A stretch of DNA of 9,281 nt from JAHWJR01 sp035942035 (GCA_035942035.1 DASZDK010000115.1:1-9281), one strand, 5' to 3'. Positions 1-6,485 are shown, numbered from the stretch's first letter. The notes: a model not told the origin generated them from the sequence alone. Translations and numbers: made by a program.

Positions 1-573
1 GGTCAGGAAGATGGCGACCATGAAGCCCCAGTCCCCCACCCGGTTGGTGACGAAGGCCTTCTTGCCGGCCACCGCCGCCGAGTTCCGCTCGAACCAGAAC
101 GACACCAGGAGGTAGGAGCACGCCCCCACGCCCTCCCAGCCCAGGAAGGTGATGAGCAAGTTGTCACCCAGCACCAGCATCAGCATGGAGAAGGCGAACA
201 GGTTGAGGTAGAGGAAGAAGGTGTGGAAGCGGGGATCGCCGTGCATGTAGCCGATGGAGTAGAGGTGGATCAGCGCCCCCACCCCGGTGACGAACAACAC
301 CATGGCCATCGAGAGCGGGTCGACCAGGAACCCCACGTCGACCGAGAAGCTCCCCGACGGCAGCCACTCGAAGACGGTGAACACGAACTGGCGGTGGTGC
401 TCGTCCTGGCCGAGGAGCCCGGCGAAGGTCACCAGCCCGGCCACGAACGACCCGGTCACCATGGCGGTGGCCAGCCAGCCCGCCGCCGGCTCGCCCAGCT
501 TTCGCCCCGCCGCCAGGAGGAAGAGGAACCCGGCCAGGGGCAGGGCGGGAATCAACCAGACGGCGCTTAGCAT
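1..573 (-). CDS. nuoL: NADH-quinone oxidoreductase subunit L (NuoL), C-terminal part cut off by window edge
   Basis: This is the large antiporter-like membrane subunit at the distal end of the complex I proton-pumping arm. Only the first 191 residues are in the window; the family is usually a little over 600 residues. The translation begins MLSAVWLIPALPLAG and forms hydrophobic helices. It contains the NuoL hallmarks DPLSMAM (residues 85-91), GWEGVG (145-150, with the conserved membrane glutamate at 147) and KKAFVTNRVGD (171-181). The ATG at 573 is the only plausible start: reading upstream in frame there is no ATG, GTG or TTG before a TGA near 664-666. No good ribosome binding site precedes it; the nearest purine-rich stretch (TAGGG) lies more than 10 bases away. 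Unlike the other genes of the operon it does not overlap its upstream neighbour, being separated from nuoK by 213 bases. nuoM and nuoN presumably follow outside the window. Confidence 0.96.
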   Translation of the reverse strand, partial: MLSAVWLIPALPLAGFLFLLAAGRKLGEPAAGWLATAMVTGSFVAGLVTFAGLLGQDEHHRQFVFTVFEWLPSGSFSVDVGFLVDPLSMAMVLFVTGVGALIHLYSIGYMHGDPRFHTFFLYLNLFAFSMLMLVLGDNLLITFLGWEGVGACSYLLVSFWFERNSAAVAGKKAFVTNRVGDWGFMVAIFLT

Positions 574-630
574 GGCGGGCTGGACCCTACCGCAGCCCGC
601 TTCCTGCAGGGAGCTTGCAAAAGCGAGGTC

Positions 631-643
631 TCGAGCTGCTCGA
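631..643. repeat. Odd-centred perfect palindrome upstream of nuoL
   Basis: The sequence reads TCGAGC-T-GCTCGA, with two perfect 6-base arms around one central base, 58 bases before the nuoL ATG. As DNA it has the form of a dimeric protein binding site. As RNA it could make a 5-bp stem with a 3-base loop. Palindromes of this size do arise by chance in GC-rich DNA, so function is not claimed. Confidence 0.45.
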
Positions 644-675
644 CACCCCGCCCGGTGGGTGCCTCAGCCCGTCCT

Positions 676-686
676 GTCACCGTGAC
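676..686. repeat. Odd-centred palindrome GTCAC-C-GTGAC in the nuoK-nuoL gap
   Basis: Two 5-base arms are arranged around a single central C. Its centre lies 44 bases from the centre of the second odd-centred palindrome at 631-643, so both have the same architecture in one short spacer. It could be a weak operator or an RNA hairpin, but may equally be chance. No regulator is encoded in this window. Confidence 0.4.
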
Positions 687-734
687 GTGGCGCAGCCCGC
701 TCCAGGTCGCCGGTGTCCGCTCAACGAAGGCGGG

Positions 735-763
735 GGGAGGAGCCGGAGGGAGGAGCCGGAGGG
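735..763. repeat. 13-base tandem repeat (2.2 copies) downstream of nuoK
   Basis: The unit GGGAGGAGCCGGA occurs at 735-747 and again at 748-760 without mismatch, followed by a further GGG. In the transcript, which runs on the minus strand, it becomes a pyrimidine-rich run carrying CUCCUCC twice. This resembles the anti-Shine-Dalgarno sequence and contributes to a C-rich, G-poor segment. The repeat begins 24 bases after the nuoK stop codon. Confidence 0.8.
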
Positions 764-779
764 TGTAACTGGCCACCCT
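760..779 (-). promoter_or_regulatory. Small hairpin just downstream of the nuoK stop codon
   Basis: The arms AGGGTG (760-765) and CACCCT (774-779) are perfect reverse complements around an 8-base loop, 7 bases past the nuoK stop. The stem is only 6 bp and no U-tract follows, so it is not a standard intrinsic terminator. It could protect or mark a processed 3' end, or pause transcription ahead of the C-rich stretch. These roles are inference from position only. Confidence 0.35.
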
Positions 780-786
780 GCTCTGG

Positions 787-1092
787 CTACCCCCGTAGGA
801 GCGAGACGTCGTCGGCGGTGGCGTTGGGCCGCCGGCGCAGGATGGCCACGATGATGCCGAGCCCGACCACCACCTCAGCGGCGGCGACCACGAGCACGAA
901 GAACACCACCACCTGGCCGGCCACGTCGTCGAGCACGCTGGAGAAGGTGACGAAGGTCAGGTTGACCGCGTTGAGCATCAGCTCCACGCACATGAACATC
1001 ACCAGGGGGTTGCGCCGGACCAGCAGGCCGGAGGCGCCGATGGTGAACAGCACCGCCGAGAGCAGCAGGTACCAGCTGTCGTCGACGGTCAC
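787..1092 (-). CDS. nuoK: NADH-quinone oxidoreductase subunit K (NuoK)
   Basis: This small membrane subunit of the complex I proton-pumping arm is homologous to MrpC/MnhC antiporter subunits. The product has 101 residues, the usual family size, and three hydrophobic helices. The two membrane glutamates that matter for proton transfer in the E. coli protein (Glu36 and Glu72) are matched by Glu37 in the CVELML segment and Glu73 in the AAAEVV segment. Translation starts with GTG at 1092-1090. This GTG overlaps the nuoJ stop in a GTGA, with GGAGG at 1101-1097 only 4 bases upstream. The product therefore begins MTVDDSWYLL, followed by the typical YLLLSAVLFTIG helix. The TAG stop at 789-787 is followed by the unusual 213-bp gap before nuoL. 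The C-terminal tail (RRRPNATADDVSLLRG) is hydrophilic, as in relatives. Confidence 0.97.
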   Translation of the reverse strand: MTVDDSWYLLLSAVLFTIGASGLLVRRNPLVMFMCVELMLNAVNLTFVTFSSVLDDVAGQVVVFFVLVVAAAEVVVGLGIIVAILRRRPNATADDVSLLRG

Positions 1093-1673
1093 GCCGCCTC
1101 CGATCCGGCGCCGGCCGCCGGCACCACCGCCGCCTCGTCCCCGGCCGGCTCCCGCCGGGGCCGGCGGGCCATCACCACGGCGCCGACCACGGCGATGACC
1201 AGCAGCACCGAGGTCACCTCGAAGGCGAACAGGTAGTCGGTGAACAGCGCCTCGGCGAGGACCGCCACGTTGGGGCGACCGTCCTCGAGCGAGCCGGTCA
1301 CCGCGCGGGCGCCGGTGCTCACCTGCACCGCCCGCACTCCGAGCAGGGCCAGCAGGCTCACGCTGAGCACGGCGAAGACGGCGGCGGCGGGTCGCTGCCC
1401 GGCCAGCGGTTCGGTGCCCAGGTTCTCGGCGGTGTCCACGCCGAGGAGCATGATCACGAACAGGAACAGCACCACGATGGCGCCGGCGTAGACGATCACC
1501 TGCACGGCGGCGAGAAAGTGGGCGCCCTGGGCCACGAACAGCACCGCCACCCCGAACAGGGTCATGACCAACATGAGGGCGGAGTGGACGGGGTTGCGGG
1601 AGAAGACCACGCCGAAGGCGCCGACGAGGATCACCACGGCGGCCACGGCGAAGACCACGGTCTCGACGATCAC
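1089..1673 (-). CDS. nuoJ: NADH-quinone oxidoreductase subunit J (NuoJ)
   Basis: This membrane subunit (ND6 family) of complex I sits between NuoH/NuoA and NuoK. Its third helix takes part in coupling quinone reduction to proton pumping. The 194-residue product has five predicted hydrophobic segments. The conserved RNPVHSALML stretch spans about residues 26-35. The signature helix QVIVYAGAIVVLFLFVIML spans residues 58-76, with the conserved tyrosine at 62 (Tyr59 of E. coli). The start is GTG at 1673-1671, overlapping the nuoI TGA in a GTGA; GAAGGG lies about 9 bases upstream. The C-terminus after the last helix is a short Arg/Ala/Glu-rich tail of about 25 residues. Its stop overlaps the nuoK start, so nuoI, nuoJ and nuoK are coupled. 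Confidence 0.96.
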   Translation of the reverse strand: MIVETVVFAVAAVVILVGAFGVVFSRNPVHSALMLVMTLFGVAVLFVAQGAHFLAAVQVIVYAGAIVVLFLFVIMLLGVDTAENLGTEPLAGQRPAAAVFAVLSVSLLALLGVRAVQVSTGARAVTGSLEDGRPNVAVLAEALFTDYLFAFEVTSVLLVIAVVGAVVMARRPRREPAGDEAAVVPAAGAGSEAA

Positions 1674-2398
1674 GCCGAGTCACCCTTCCCGCCAGAGGCC
1701 CGGGGTCCGGCCGGCTCGTAGTCGCTCGCCCGCTCCCCCACGGCAGTGTCGTCGTCACCGTAGCGGGAGTCGACCCGGGCCTCGAGGTCCTTGGGCGGGG
1801 CCAGATCCGGCTCGCCCGACTGTCCCGCCTCGGCCGCCCGCACGCCGTAGCCGAGCTCCCCCGACCACGAGATCCGGCCCTCGTAGGCGGCGCTCCCGTT
1901 GGGTGAGGTAGCCCGCATCCACGCCGACGTGTGCTCGTCGTCGCCCTCCCGCCAGTCCTCCCAGGGGAGCTTCTGGGGCCGCCCGTCGTCGTCGACCAGC
2001 AGCTCCGATCGGGTGTAGATGGCGTCGTCTCGATTGGTGAAGGAGAACTCGAACATCTTCGACTCGGTGATGGCCTCGGTGGGGCACGCCTCCACGCACA
2101 GGTCGCAGTGGATGCAGCGCAGGTAGTTGATCTCGTAGATGAAGCCCCACCGCTCGCCTGGCGAGACCGGGGCCTCCGGCGGGTTGTCGGCGCCGCGGAC
2201 GTAGATGCACCGGGCCGGGCACACGCCGGCGCACAGCTCGCAGCCGATGCACTTCTCCATGCCGTCCTCGTAGCGGCTGAGGACATGGCGGCCGTGGTGG
2301 CGCACCGGCTTCGGGCGCTTCTCGTCGGGATATTCCGAGGTGACGCGGGGTTGGAAGATCTGCTTGAGCGTGACCTTGAAGCCGTCGAAATAGCCCAT
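1670..2398 (-). CDS. nuoI: NADH-quinone oxidoreductase subunit I (NuoI), ferredoxin-like 2x[4Fe-4S], with long C-terminal tail
   Basis: This peripheral-arm subunit carries clusters N6a and N6b and passes electrons from NuoG towards NuoB and the quinone site. Two CxxCxxCxxxCP motifs are visible: Cys50, 53, 56, 60 (CIGCELCAGVCP) and Cys95, 98, 101, 105 (CIHCDLCVEACP). They are preceded by the amphipathic N-terminal region with RHHGRH. The segment SPGERWGFIYEINYLRC between the motifs resembles that of actinobacterial NuoI. The product has 242 residues, against about 180 in E. coli. The extra length is a hydrophilic Asp/Glu/Gly/Pro-rich C-terminus from about residue 150. Start: ATG 2398-2396, sharing one base with the nuoH stop (TGATG), with GGAGGTGA (2416-2409) 10 bases upstream. 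The 3' end overlaps nuoJ by 4 bases. Confidence 0.97.
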   Translation of the reverse strand: MGYFDGFKVTLKQIFQPRVTSEYPDEKRPKPVRHHGRHVLSRYEDGMEKCIGCELCAGVCPARCIYVRGADNPPEAPVSPGERWGFIYEINYLRCIHCDLCVEACPTEAITESKMFEFSFTNRDDAIYTRSELLVDDDGRPQKLPWEDWREGDDEHTSAWMRATSPNGSAAYEGRISWSGELGYGVRAAEAGQSGEPDLAPPKDLEARVDSRYGDDDTAVGERASDYEPAGPRASGGKGDSA

Positions 2399-3603
2399 CA
2401 GACTGCGGTCACCTCCCCGAACTCGTCGGCGTGCCGGCGACCCTCGGCCACCCGGATGGCGGCGAAGAGCAGCGCCCCGGAGATGAACAGCACGGCCAGG
2501 CCGCCGGCGAGCACGAGCGGCCGGCTCCAGCCGGCGTCACGGCCGATGTTGATGGCACCGATCAGCAGCAGCCATCCGAGCGAGAGTGGAATGAGCCGCT
2601 TCCAGCCCAGGTCCATGAGCTGGTCGTAGCGGTACCGCGGCAGCGTGGCCCGCAGCCACACGAAGGTGAACAGGAACGCCAGCAGCTTGACGGTGAACCA
2701 CAGGATGCCCCAGATGAACGCCGGGCCGAACAGCACCGGCCCCGACGGGCCTCCGAGGAAGAGGGTCACGATGATGGCCGACATGGTGATGGTGTTCATG
2801 AACTCGGCCAGGAAGAACATGCCGAAGCGGATCGAGGAGTACTCGGTGTGGAACCCTCCGACCAGCTCCTGCTCGGCCTCGACCAGGTCGAACGGCGGAC
2901 GGTTGAGCTCGGCGGTGGCGGCCACGCAGAAGATGGCGAAGGGCACGAAGGCGGTGGCGATGACGTTCCAGTTGAGGATGCTGCCGGCTTGGGCCACCAC
3001 GATGTCGTGGGTGGACAGCGACCCGCTGAGCAGGACCACGGCCACGACCGAAAGCCCCAGCGCCGCCTCGTAGCTCACCATCTGGGCCGACGCCCGCACC
3101 GAGCCCAGCAGCGGGTACTTCGAGCCCGACGACCAGCCGGCCAGCATCACGCCGTACACGGCGATCGATGACATGGCGATCAAGAACAGCACGCCCACCG
3201 GAGGGTCGGCCACCTGGAGCCAGGTCTCGCGCCCGAAGATCTCGACCCGACCGTCGTTGCCGCCGGTGAAGGAGCCGCCGATCGGCACGATGGTGAAGAT
3301 GAGGAAGGCAGGAGCCACCGACAGGTAGGGCGCCAGGCGGAACACCAGCGGGTCCGACCGATCGGGTCTCAGGTCCTCCTTGAAGATCAGCTTCACCCCG
3401 TCGGCGAGCGTCTGGAGCATCCCCCACTTGCCGGCCCGGTTGGGACCGATGCGGTTCTGCATGTCGGCGAGCACCTTGCGCTCGAACCAGATCATGAAGA
3501 TGACGCCCACCACCACGATGGTGAAGGCCACCAGGGCCTTGATGATCACCAGCGCCACGACCACCAGGTCGACGCCGTCGGCGAACAGCGGGTCCCCGGT
3601 CAT
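2398..3603 (-). CDS. nuoH: NADH-quinone oxidoreductase subunit H (NuoH)
   Basis: This membrane subunit (ND1 family) forms most of the quinone entry chamber and docks the peripheral arm. The 401-residue product has about eight or nine hydrophobic helices. Family signatures are intact: ERKVLADMQNRIGPNRAGKW (41-60), KLIFKED (71-77), and the long acidic cytoplasmic loop AELNRPPFDLVEAEQELVGG (231-250) continuing to FHTEYSSIRFG, which lines the quinone cavity. The ATG at 3603-3601 overlaps the nuoG stop in an ATGA. A GGGGAG sequence lies 6 bases upstream, inside the end of nuoG. The product is longer than E. coli NuoH (about 325 residues), mainly through the ends and the SFTGGNDGRVEIFGRETW loop (111-128). 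A hydrophilic tail EGRRHADEFGEVTAV closes the protein. Confidence 0.97.
   Translation of the reverse strand: MTGDPLFADGVDLVVVALVIIKALVAFTIVVVGVIFMIWFERKVLADMQNRIGPNRAGKWGMLQTLADGVKLIFKEDLRPDRSDPLVFRLAPYLSVAPAFLIFTIVPIGGSFTGGNDGRVEIFGRETWLQVADPPVGVLFLIAMSSIAVYGVMLAGWSSGSKYPLLGSVRASAQMVSYEAALGLSVVAVVLLSGSLSTHDIVVAQAGSILNWNVIATAFVPFAIFCVAATAELNRPPFDLVEAEQELVGGFHTEYSSIRFGMFFLAEFMNTITMSAIIVTLFLGGPSGPVLFGPAFIWGILWFTVKLLAFLFTFVWLRATLPRYRYDQLMDLGWKRLIPLSLGWLLLIGAINIGRDAGWSRPLVLAGGLAVLFISGALLFAAIRVAEGRRHADEFGEVTAV
2409..2416 (-). promoter_or_regulatory. Strong ribosome binding site of nuoI
   Basis: In transcription direction the sequence reads GGAGGTGA, an extended match to the 16S rRNA 3' end, 10 bases before the nuoI ATG and inside the last codons of nuoH. 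It supports the ATG at 2398 as the nuoI start and shows that nuoI can recruit ribosomes itself in addition to coupling with nuoH. Confidence 0.75.
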
Positions 3604-6485
3604 CCGCCGCTCCCCGAATTGCCGTCCTGGGGCGTGGTCTCCAGGCGCACCTCGGTCACCGGTTGCCTGACGTCGATGAGGCCCGACGCCGCCGAACCCG
3701 GCTGGTTGAAGGCCAGGAACACCGTGCCCTGGGGCACGCCGGGGTCGGTCACCGCCTCCAGGACCGCCCGGCCCCGGCTGCTGGTGATGCCCACCCGGGC
3801 GCCGCTGGTCACGCCGAGGGGCTGGAGGTCGCCGGGATGCACTCGCAGGTGGGCGCCGGGGGCGAGCGGGGCCAGTGAAGGAGAGTGGCGCACGAACGTG
3901 CCGTCGTCGTACAGGCGCCGGCTCGAGACCAGGCGCAGCGAGTAGCGGTCACGCGGCGGGGGTGGACGGGTCGTGCCCGCTCCCGACCAGCTGAGCAAAG
4001 GCGGGCGCTGGGGAGTCGTGCCCTGGTCGCCACCCCCTCCGGAGGGTCGGAACACGTCCTCGCCGCCGCCCGAGCCGTGCTCGGCCTCCACCGTGGCCTC
4101 CACCGCCTCGGCCTCGGCGCCGGCACCGGGTTCCTCGCCTTCGGTGTAGCCGATGCCGCGGGGGCCGGTCACGGTGGCGGCCTGGCCGAGGGCCTCCGGC
4201 CCGCCGGCCGGCTGCTCGCCGGATTGGGGGTCGGGGCGCAGCTCGCTGCCCATGCCCGTCGAGGCCAGCGTGTCGACCTTGACGTGCCCGGCAACGCCGC
4301 TGATGCCGGGGGAGTCGGTCTGGGCCATCGACGGCGGGGCCTCGTGGTCCGAGGCGTCGGGCACGTCGCCGGCGACGATGCCGTCGAAGCCCTCCGGCGA
4401 CGACAGGCGTTGGCGGGTGATGCCCTGGTGCGACGGAGCCAGGAGCTCGATCTCGTCCCACACCGCCTCCAGGGAGTCGAGACCGAGGTCACCTCCCAGC
4501 CGGAACGCCAGCTCGGCGGCGATCATCCAGTCGGCCCGCGCCGTTCCTGGCGCGGTGACCTTCTGGTGCAGGCGGCTGACCCGCCCCTCGAGGTTGGTGG
4601 TGGTGCCCGACTTCTCGCCGAAGGAGGAGGCGGCCAGCACCACGTCGGCCTGCCGGGCCGAGTCGGTCAGGAAGCTGTCGACGGCGATGACCGAGCCGGC
4701 GCCGGCCAGCGCCCGGCGGGCCAGGTCGCGGTCGGGGAAGTCGGCCAGGGGATCGGCACCGAGCAGTACGAGACACGCCACCCGCCCGTCGGCGGCGGCC
4801 TCGAGGATCCCGGTGGCGTCGAGCCCCGGTTCGGACGGAAGGCTGCCCCACTCCCGGGAGAACCACCGTCGCCCCTTCTCCAGCGACACCCGACCGGGAA
4901 GCAGCCCCGGCGCCAGCCCCATGTCGAGAGCGCCGTGGACGTTGGCCCGGCGCAGGGCGGAGAGGAAGGTGATGCCGGGCAGGGCGTCGACCAGGGCGGC
5001 GGCGGCCTCGCAGACGGGCTCGGGCGCCTCCGCCAGTGACGGGCGCCCCAGCACGCACACGACCGCATCGGCGCGGAGCAATTCCGCCGCCTGCCGGCGG
5101 GGGTCCGGGGCACCGTTGCCACGGTCGTCACCGGTGCGGGGCTCCAGCAGCGAACGCACCAGCTGGGCAGCCTCACCCGGCCGGTAGCGCAGCGAGGCGG
5201 TGGCGTAGCGCGTCATGCCCGTCTCCACGGGGCTCAGCTCGAGCAGCTTGGCTCCCCGGTTGACCACCGCGTCCCGCAGGCGCAGGTACAGCACCGGCAG
5301 CTCTTCTTTGAGGTCCGGGCCTAGGAGCACGATGGTGTCGGCGCTGCAGGTGGCGTCGATGGTCGCTCGGGGAAGTCCCAGCACCGCGTGGGCGGGCAGA
5401 CCGTCGCCGAGCTGGGCGTCGACGGAGTCGGTGCCGAGGACGGTGCGGGCCAGCTTCGACCAGGCGTAGGCGTCCTCGTTGCCCAAGCGAGCGCCACCGA
5501 GCACGGCGATGGACTCGCGGCCAGGTCGCCGGCCAGCCCGTTCGAGGGCCTCGGTGGCACGGGCCAGCGCCTCGGCCCACGACGCCTGCGCCAGCTCTTC
5601 GCCCTGGCGCACCAGCGGCGCCCCCAGTCGGTCGTCGCTGTTGATGGCTTCGAAGTCGAAGCGGCCCTTGTCGCACAGCCAGCCCCAGTTGACCGGGTCG
5701 ACGTCGACGCCCAGCTTGCGCACCAGGCGGTTGGACGACGACTGGAGGGCGATGCGGCATCCCACCGAGCACGAGGTGCACGTGGACTCCACCTGGTCGA
5801 GGTCCCAGGGCCGAGCCCGGAACCGGTACGGCTTGGCCAGTAGCGCCCCCACCGGGCAGATCTGCACCGTGTTGCCGCTGAAGTACGAGGCGAACGGCTC
5901 GTCGGGGAAGGTGTTGATCTGGGTGTGGTTGCCGCGGTCGATGAACGAGATGAGCGGGTCGCCGGCCACCTCGTTGGCGAAGCGGGTGCAGCGGTCGCAC
6001 AGGACGCAGCGCTCCCGGTCGAGGTACACCAGCTCGCTGATGGCGATGGGCTTGGCGAAGTGGCGCTTCTCCTCGACGAAGCGGCTCTCGCCGGGGCCGA
6101 AGGCCAGTGTCTGGTCTTGCAGCGGGCACTCGCCGCCCTTGTCGCACACCGGGCAGTCGAGAGGGTGGTTGATGAGCAGGAACTCCAGCACCCCGTCCTG
6201 GACCTTCTTGCTCTTGGGCGATTCCGTGTAGACGGACATGTCCTCGGCGACGGGCACCATGCACGCCGGCTGCAGGGCCGGCCCCCGGCCGCTGTCGATC
6301 TCGACCACGCACATACGGCACATGCCCACCGACCGCATGCGCGGGTGGTAGCAGAAGCGAGGGATGTACACGCCGTGGCGCTCGGCGGCGGCGATCACCA
6401 GCTCGCCTGGTTGGGCTTCGACCTCACGCCCGTCGACGGTGATGGTGACGGTGGTCTTCTCCGCCTGGTCGGTCTGCTCAGCCAT
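3600..6485 (-). CDS. nuoG: NADH-quinone oxidoreductase subunit G (NuoG), with N7-type cysteines and a disordered C-terminal insert
   Basis: This is the large iron-sulfur subunit of the NADH-oxidising module. The N-terminal ferredoxin domain has Cys45, 56, 59 and 75 for [2Fe-2S] N1b. His107, Cys111, 114 and 120 follow for N3-type cluster N5 (HPLDCPVCDKGGEC). Cys160, 163, 166 and 210 provide cluster N4. Cys236, 239, 243 and 271 match the extra N7 cluster seen in only some bacteria. Residues about 280-690 form the cofactor-free molybdopterin oxidoreductase-like domain, and 850-945 resemble the C-terminal molybdopterin-dinucleotide-binding fold. Between them (about 705-845) lies a low-complexity Gly/Glu/Ala/Pro stretch that makes the protein 961 residues long; E. 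coli NuoG has 908 and mycobacterial NuoG about 800. Start: ATG 6485, GGAGG 8 bases upstream, overlapping nuoF by 8 bases. Confidence 0.96.
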   Translation of the reverse strand: MAEQTDQAEKTTVTITVDGREVEAQPGELVIAAAERHGVYIPRFCYHPRMRSVGMCRMCVVEIDSGRGPALQPACMVPVAEDMSVYTESPKSKKVQDGVLEFLLINHPLDCPVCDKGGECPLQDQTLAFGPGESRFVEEKRHFAKPIAISELVYLDRERCVLCDRCTRFANEVAGDPLISFIDRGNHTQINTFPDEPFASYFSGNTVQICPVGALLAKPYRFRARPWDLDQVESTCTSCSVGCRIALQSSSNRLVRKLGVDVDPVNWGWLCDKGRFDFEAINSDDRLGAPLVRQGEELAQASWAEALARATEALERAGRRPGRESIAVLGGARLGNEDAYAWSKLARTVLGTDSVDAQLGDGLPAHAVLGLPRATIDATCSADTIVLLGPDLKEELPVLYLRLRDAVVNRGAKLLELSPVETGMTRYATASLRYRPGEAAQLVRSLLEPRTGDDRGNGAPDPRRQAAELLRADAVVCVLGRPSLAEAPEPVCEAAAALVDALPGITFLSALRRANVHGALDMGLAPGLLPGRVSLEKGRRWFSREWGSLPSEPGLDATGILEAAADGRVACLVLLGADPLADFPDRDLARRALAGAGSVIAVDSFLTDSARQADVVLAASSFGEKSGTTTNLEGRVSRLHQKVTAPGTARADWMIAAELAFRLGGDLGLDSLEAVWDEIELLAPSHQGITRQRLSSPEGFDGIVAGDVPDASDHEAPPSMAQTDSPGISGVAGHVKVDTLASTGMGSELRPDPQSGEQPAGGPEALGQAATVTGPRGIGYTEGEEPGAGAEAEAVEATVEAEHGSGGGEDVFRPSGGGGDQGTTPQRPPLLSWSGAGTTRPPPPRDRYSLRLVSSRRLYDDGTFVRHSPSLAPLAPGAHLRVHPGDLQPLGVTSGARVGITSSRGRAVLEAVTDPGVPQGTVFLAFNQPGSAASGLIDVRQPVTEVRLETTPQDGNSGSGG

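Larger units (their letters stand above)
574..786. other. 213-bp gap between nuoK and nuoL, the only intergenic space in the window
   Basis: No recognised gene lies here. In transcription direction it holds a 6-bp stem hairpin just after the nuoK stop, a C-rich G-poor stretch made partly of a 13-base tandem repeat (722-768), and two odd-centred palindromes (676-686 and 631-643). The 10-mer CGCAGCCCGC occurs twice, at 591-600 and 691-700. A 69-codon minus-strand frame with a GTG start (567-776) spans nearly the whole gap and ends across the nuoL start, but its third-position GC is clearly lower than that of the nuo genes and it has no ribosome binding site. I see no convincing -35/-10 pair and no U-tract terminator. 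Possible roles are partial transcription termination, RNA processing or an internal control point before nuoL; all of these are inference. Confidence 0.7.

Noticed and set aside
574..700. Internal promoter for nuoL
   Set aside because: I looked for -35/-10 pairs on the minus strand. TTGCAA and TAGGGT are present but 25 bases apart, so no credible promoter can be called.
760..779. Intrinsic transcription terminator after nuoK
   Set aside because: The stem is only 6 bp and no run of U follows in the transcript, so a Rho-independent terminator cannot be supported. It is listed only as a small hairpin.
1093..2286. 499-codon minus-strand frame running through nuoI and nuoJ in a different phase before entering nuoK
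   Set aside because: Only the last 101 codons (787-1092) code for a recognisable protein, NuoK. The rest is an out-of-phase reading of nuoI and nuoJ with Arg/Ser/Pro-rich noise.
3951..4373. Possible frameshift or sequencing error in nuoG
   Set aside because: The low-complexity stretch looked like an out-of-frame reading. However, the frame is continuous and the C-terminal domain after it is well formed and ends in an ATGA junction with nuoH, so an in-frame insert is the simpler reading.
3885..5039. Long open frame of 384 codons on the plus strand opposite nuoG
   Set aside because: It is antisense to a clear NuoG coding region. Its product is Arg/Gly/Ala/His-rich with no family resemblance, as expected from the complement of high-GC codons.
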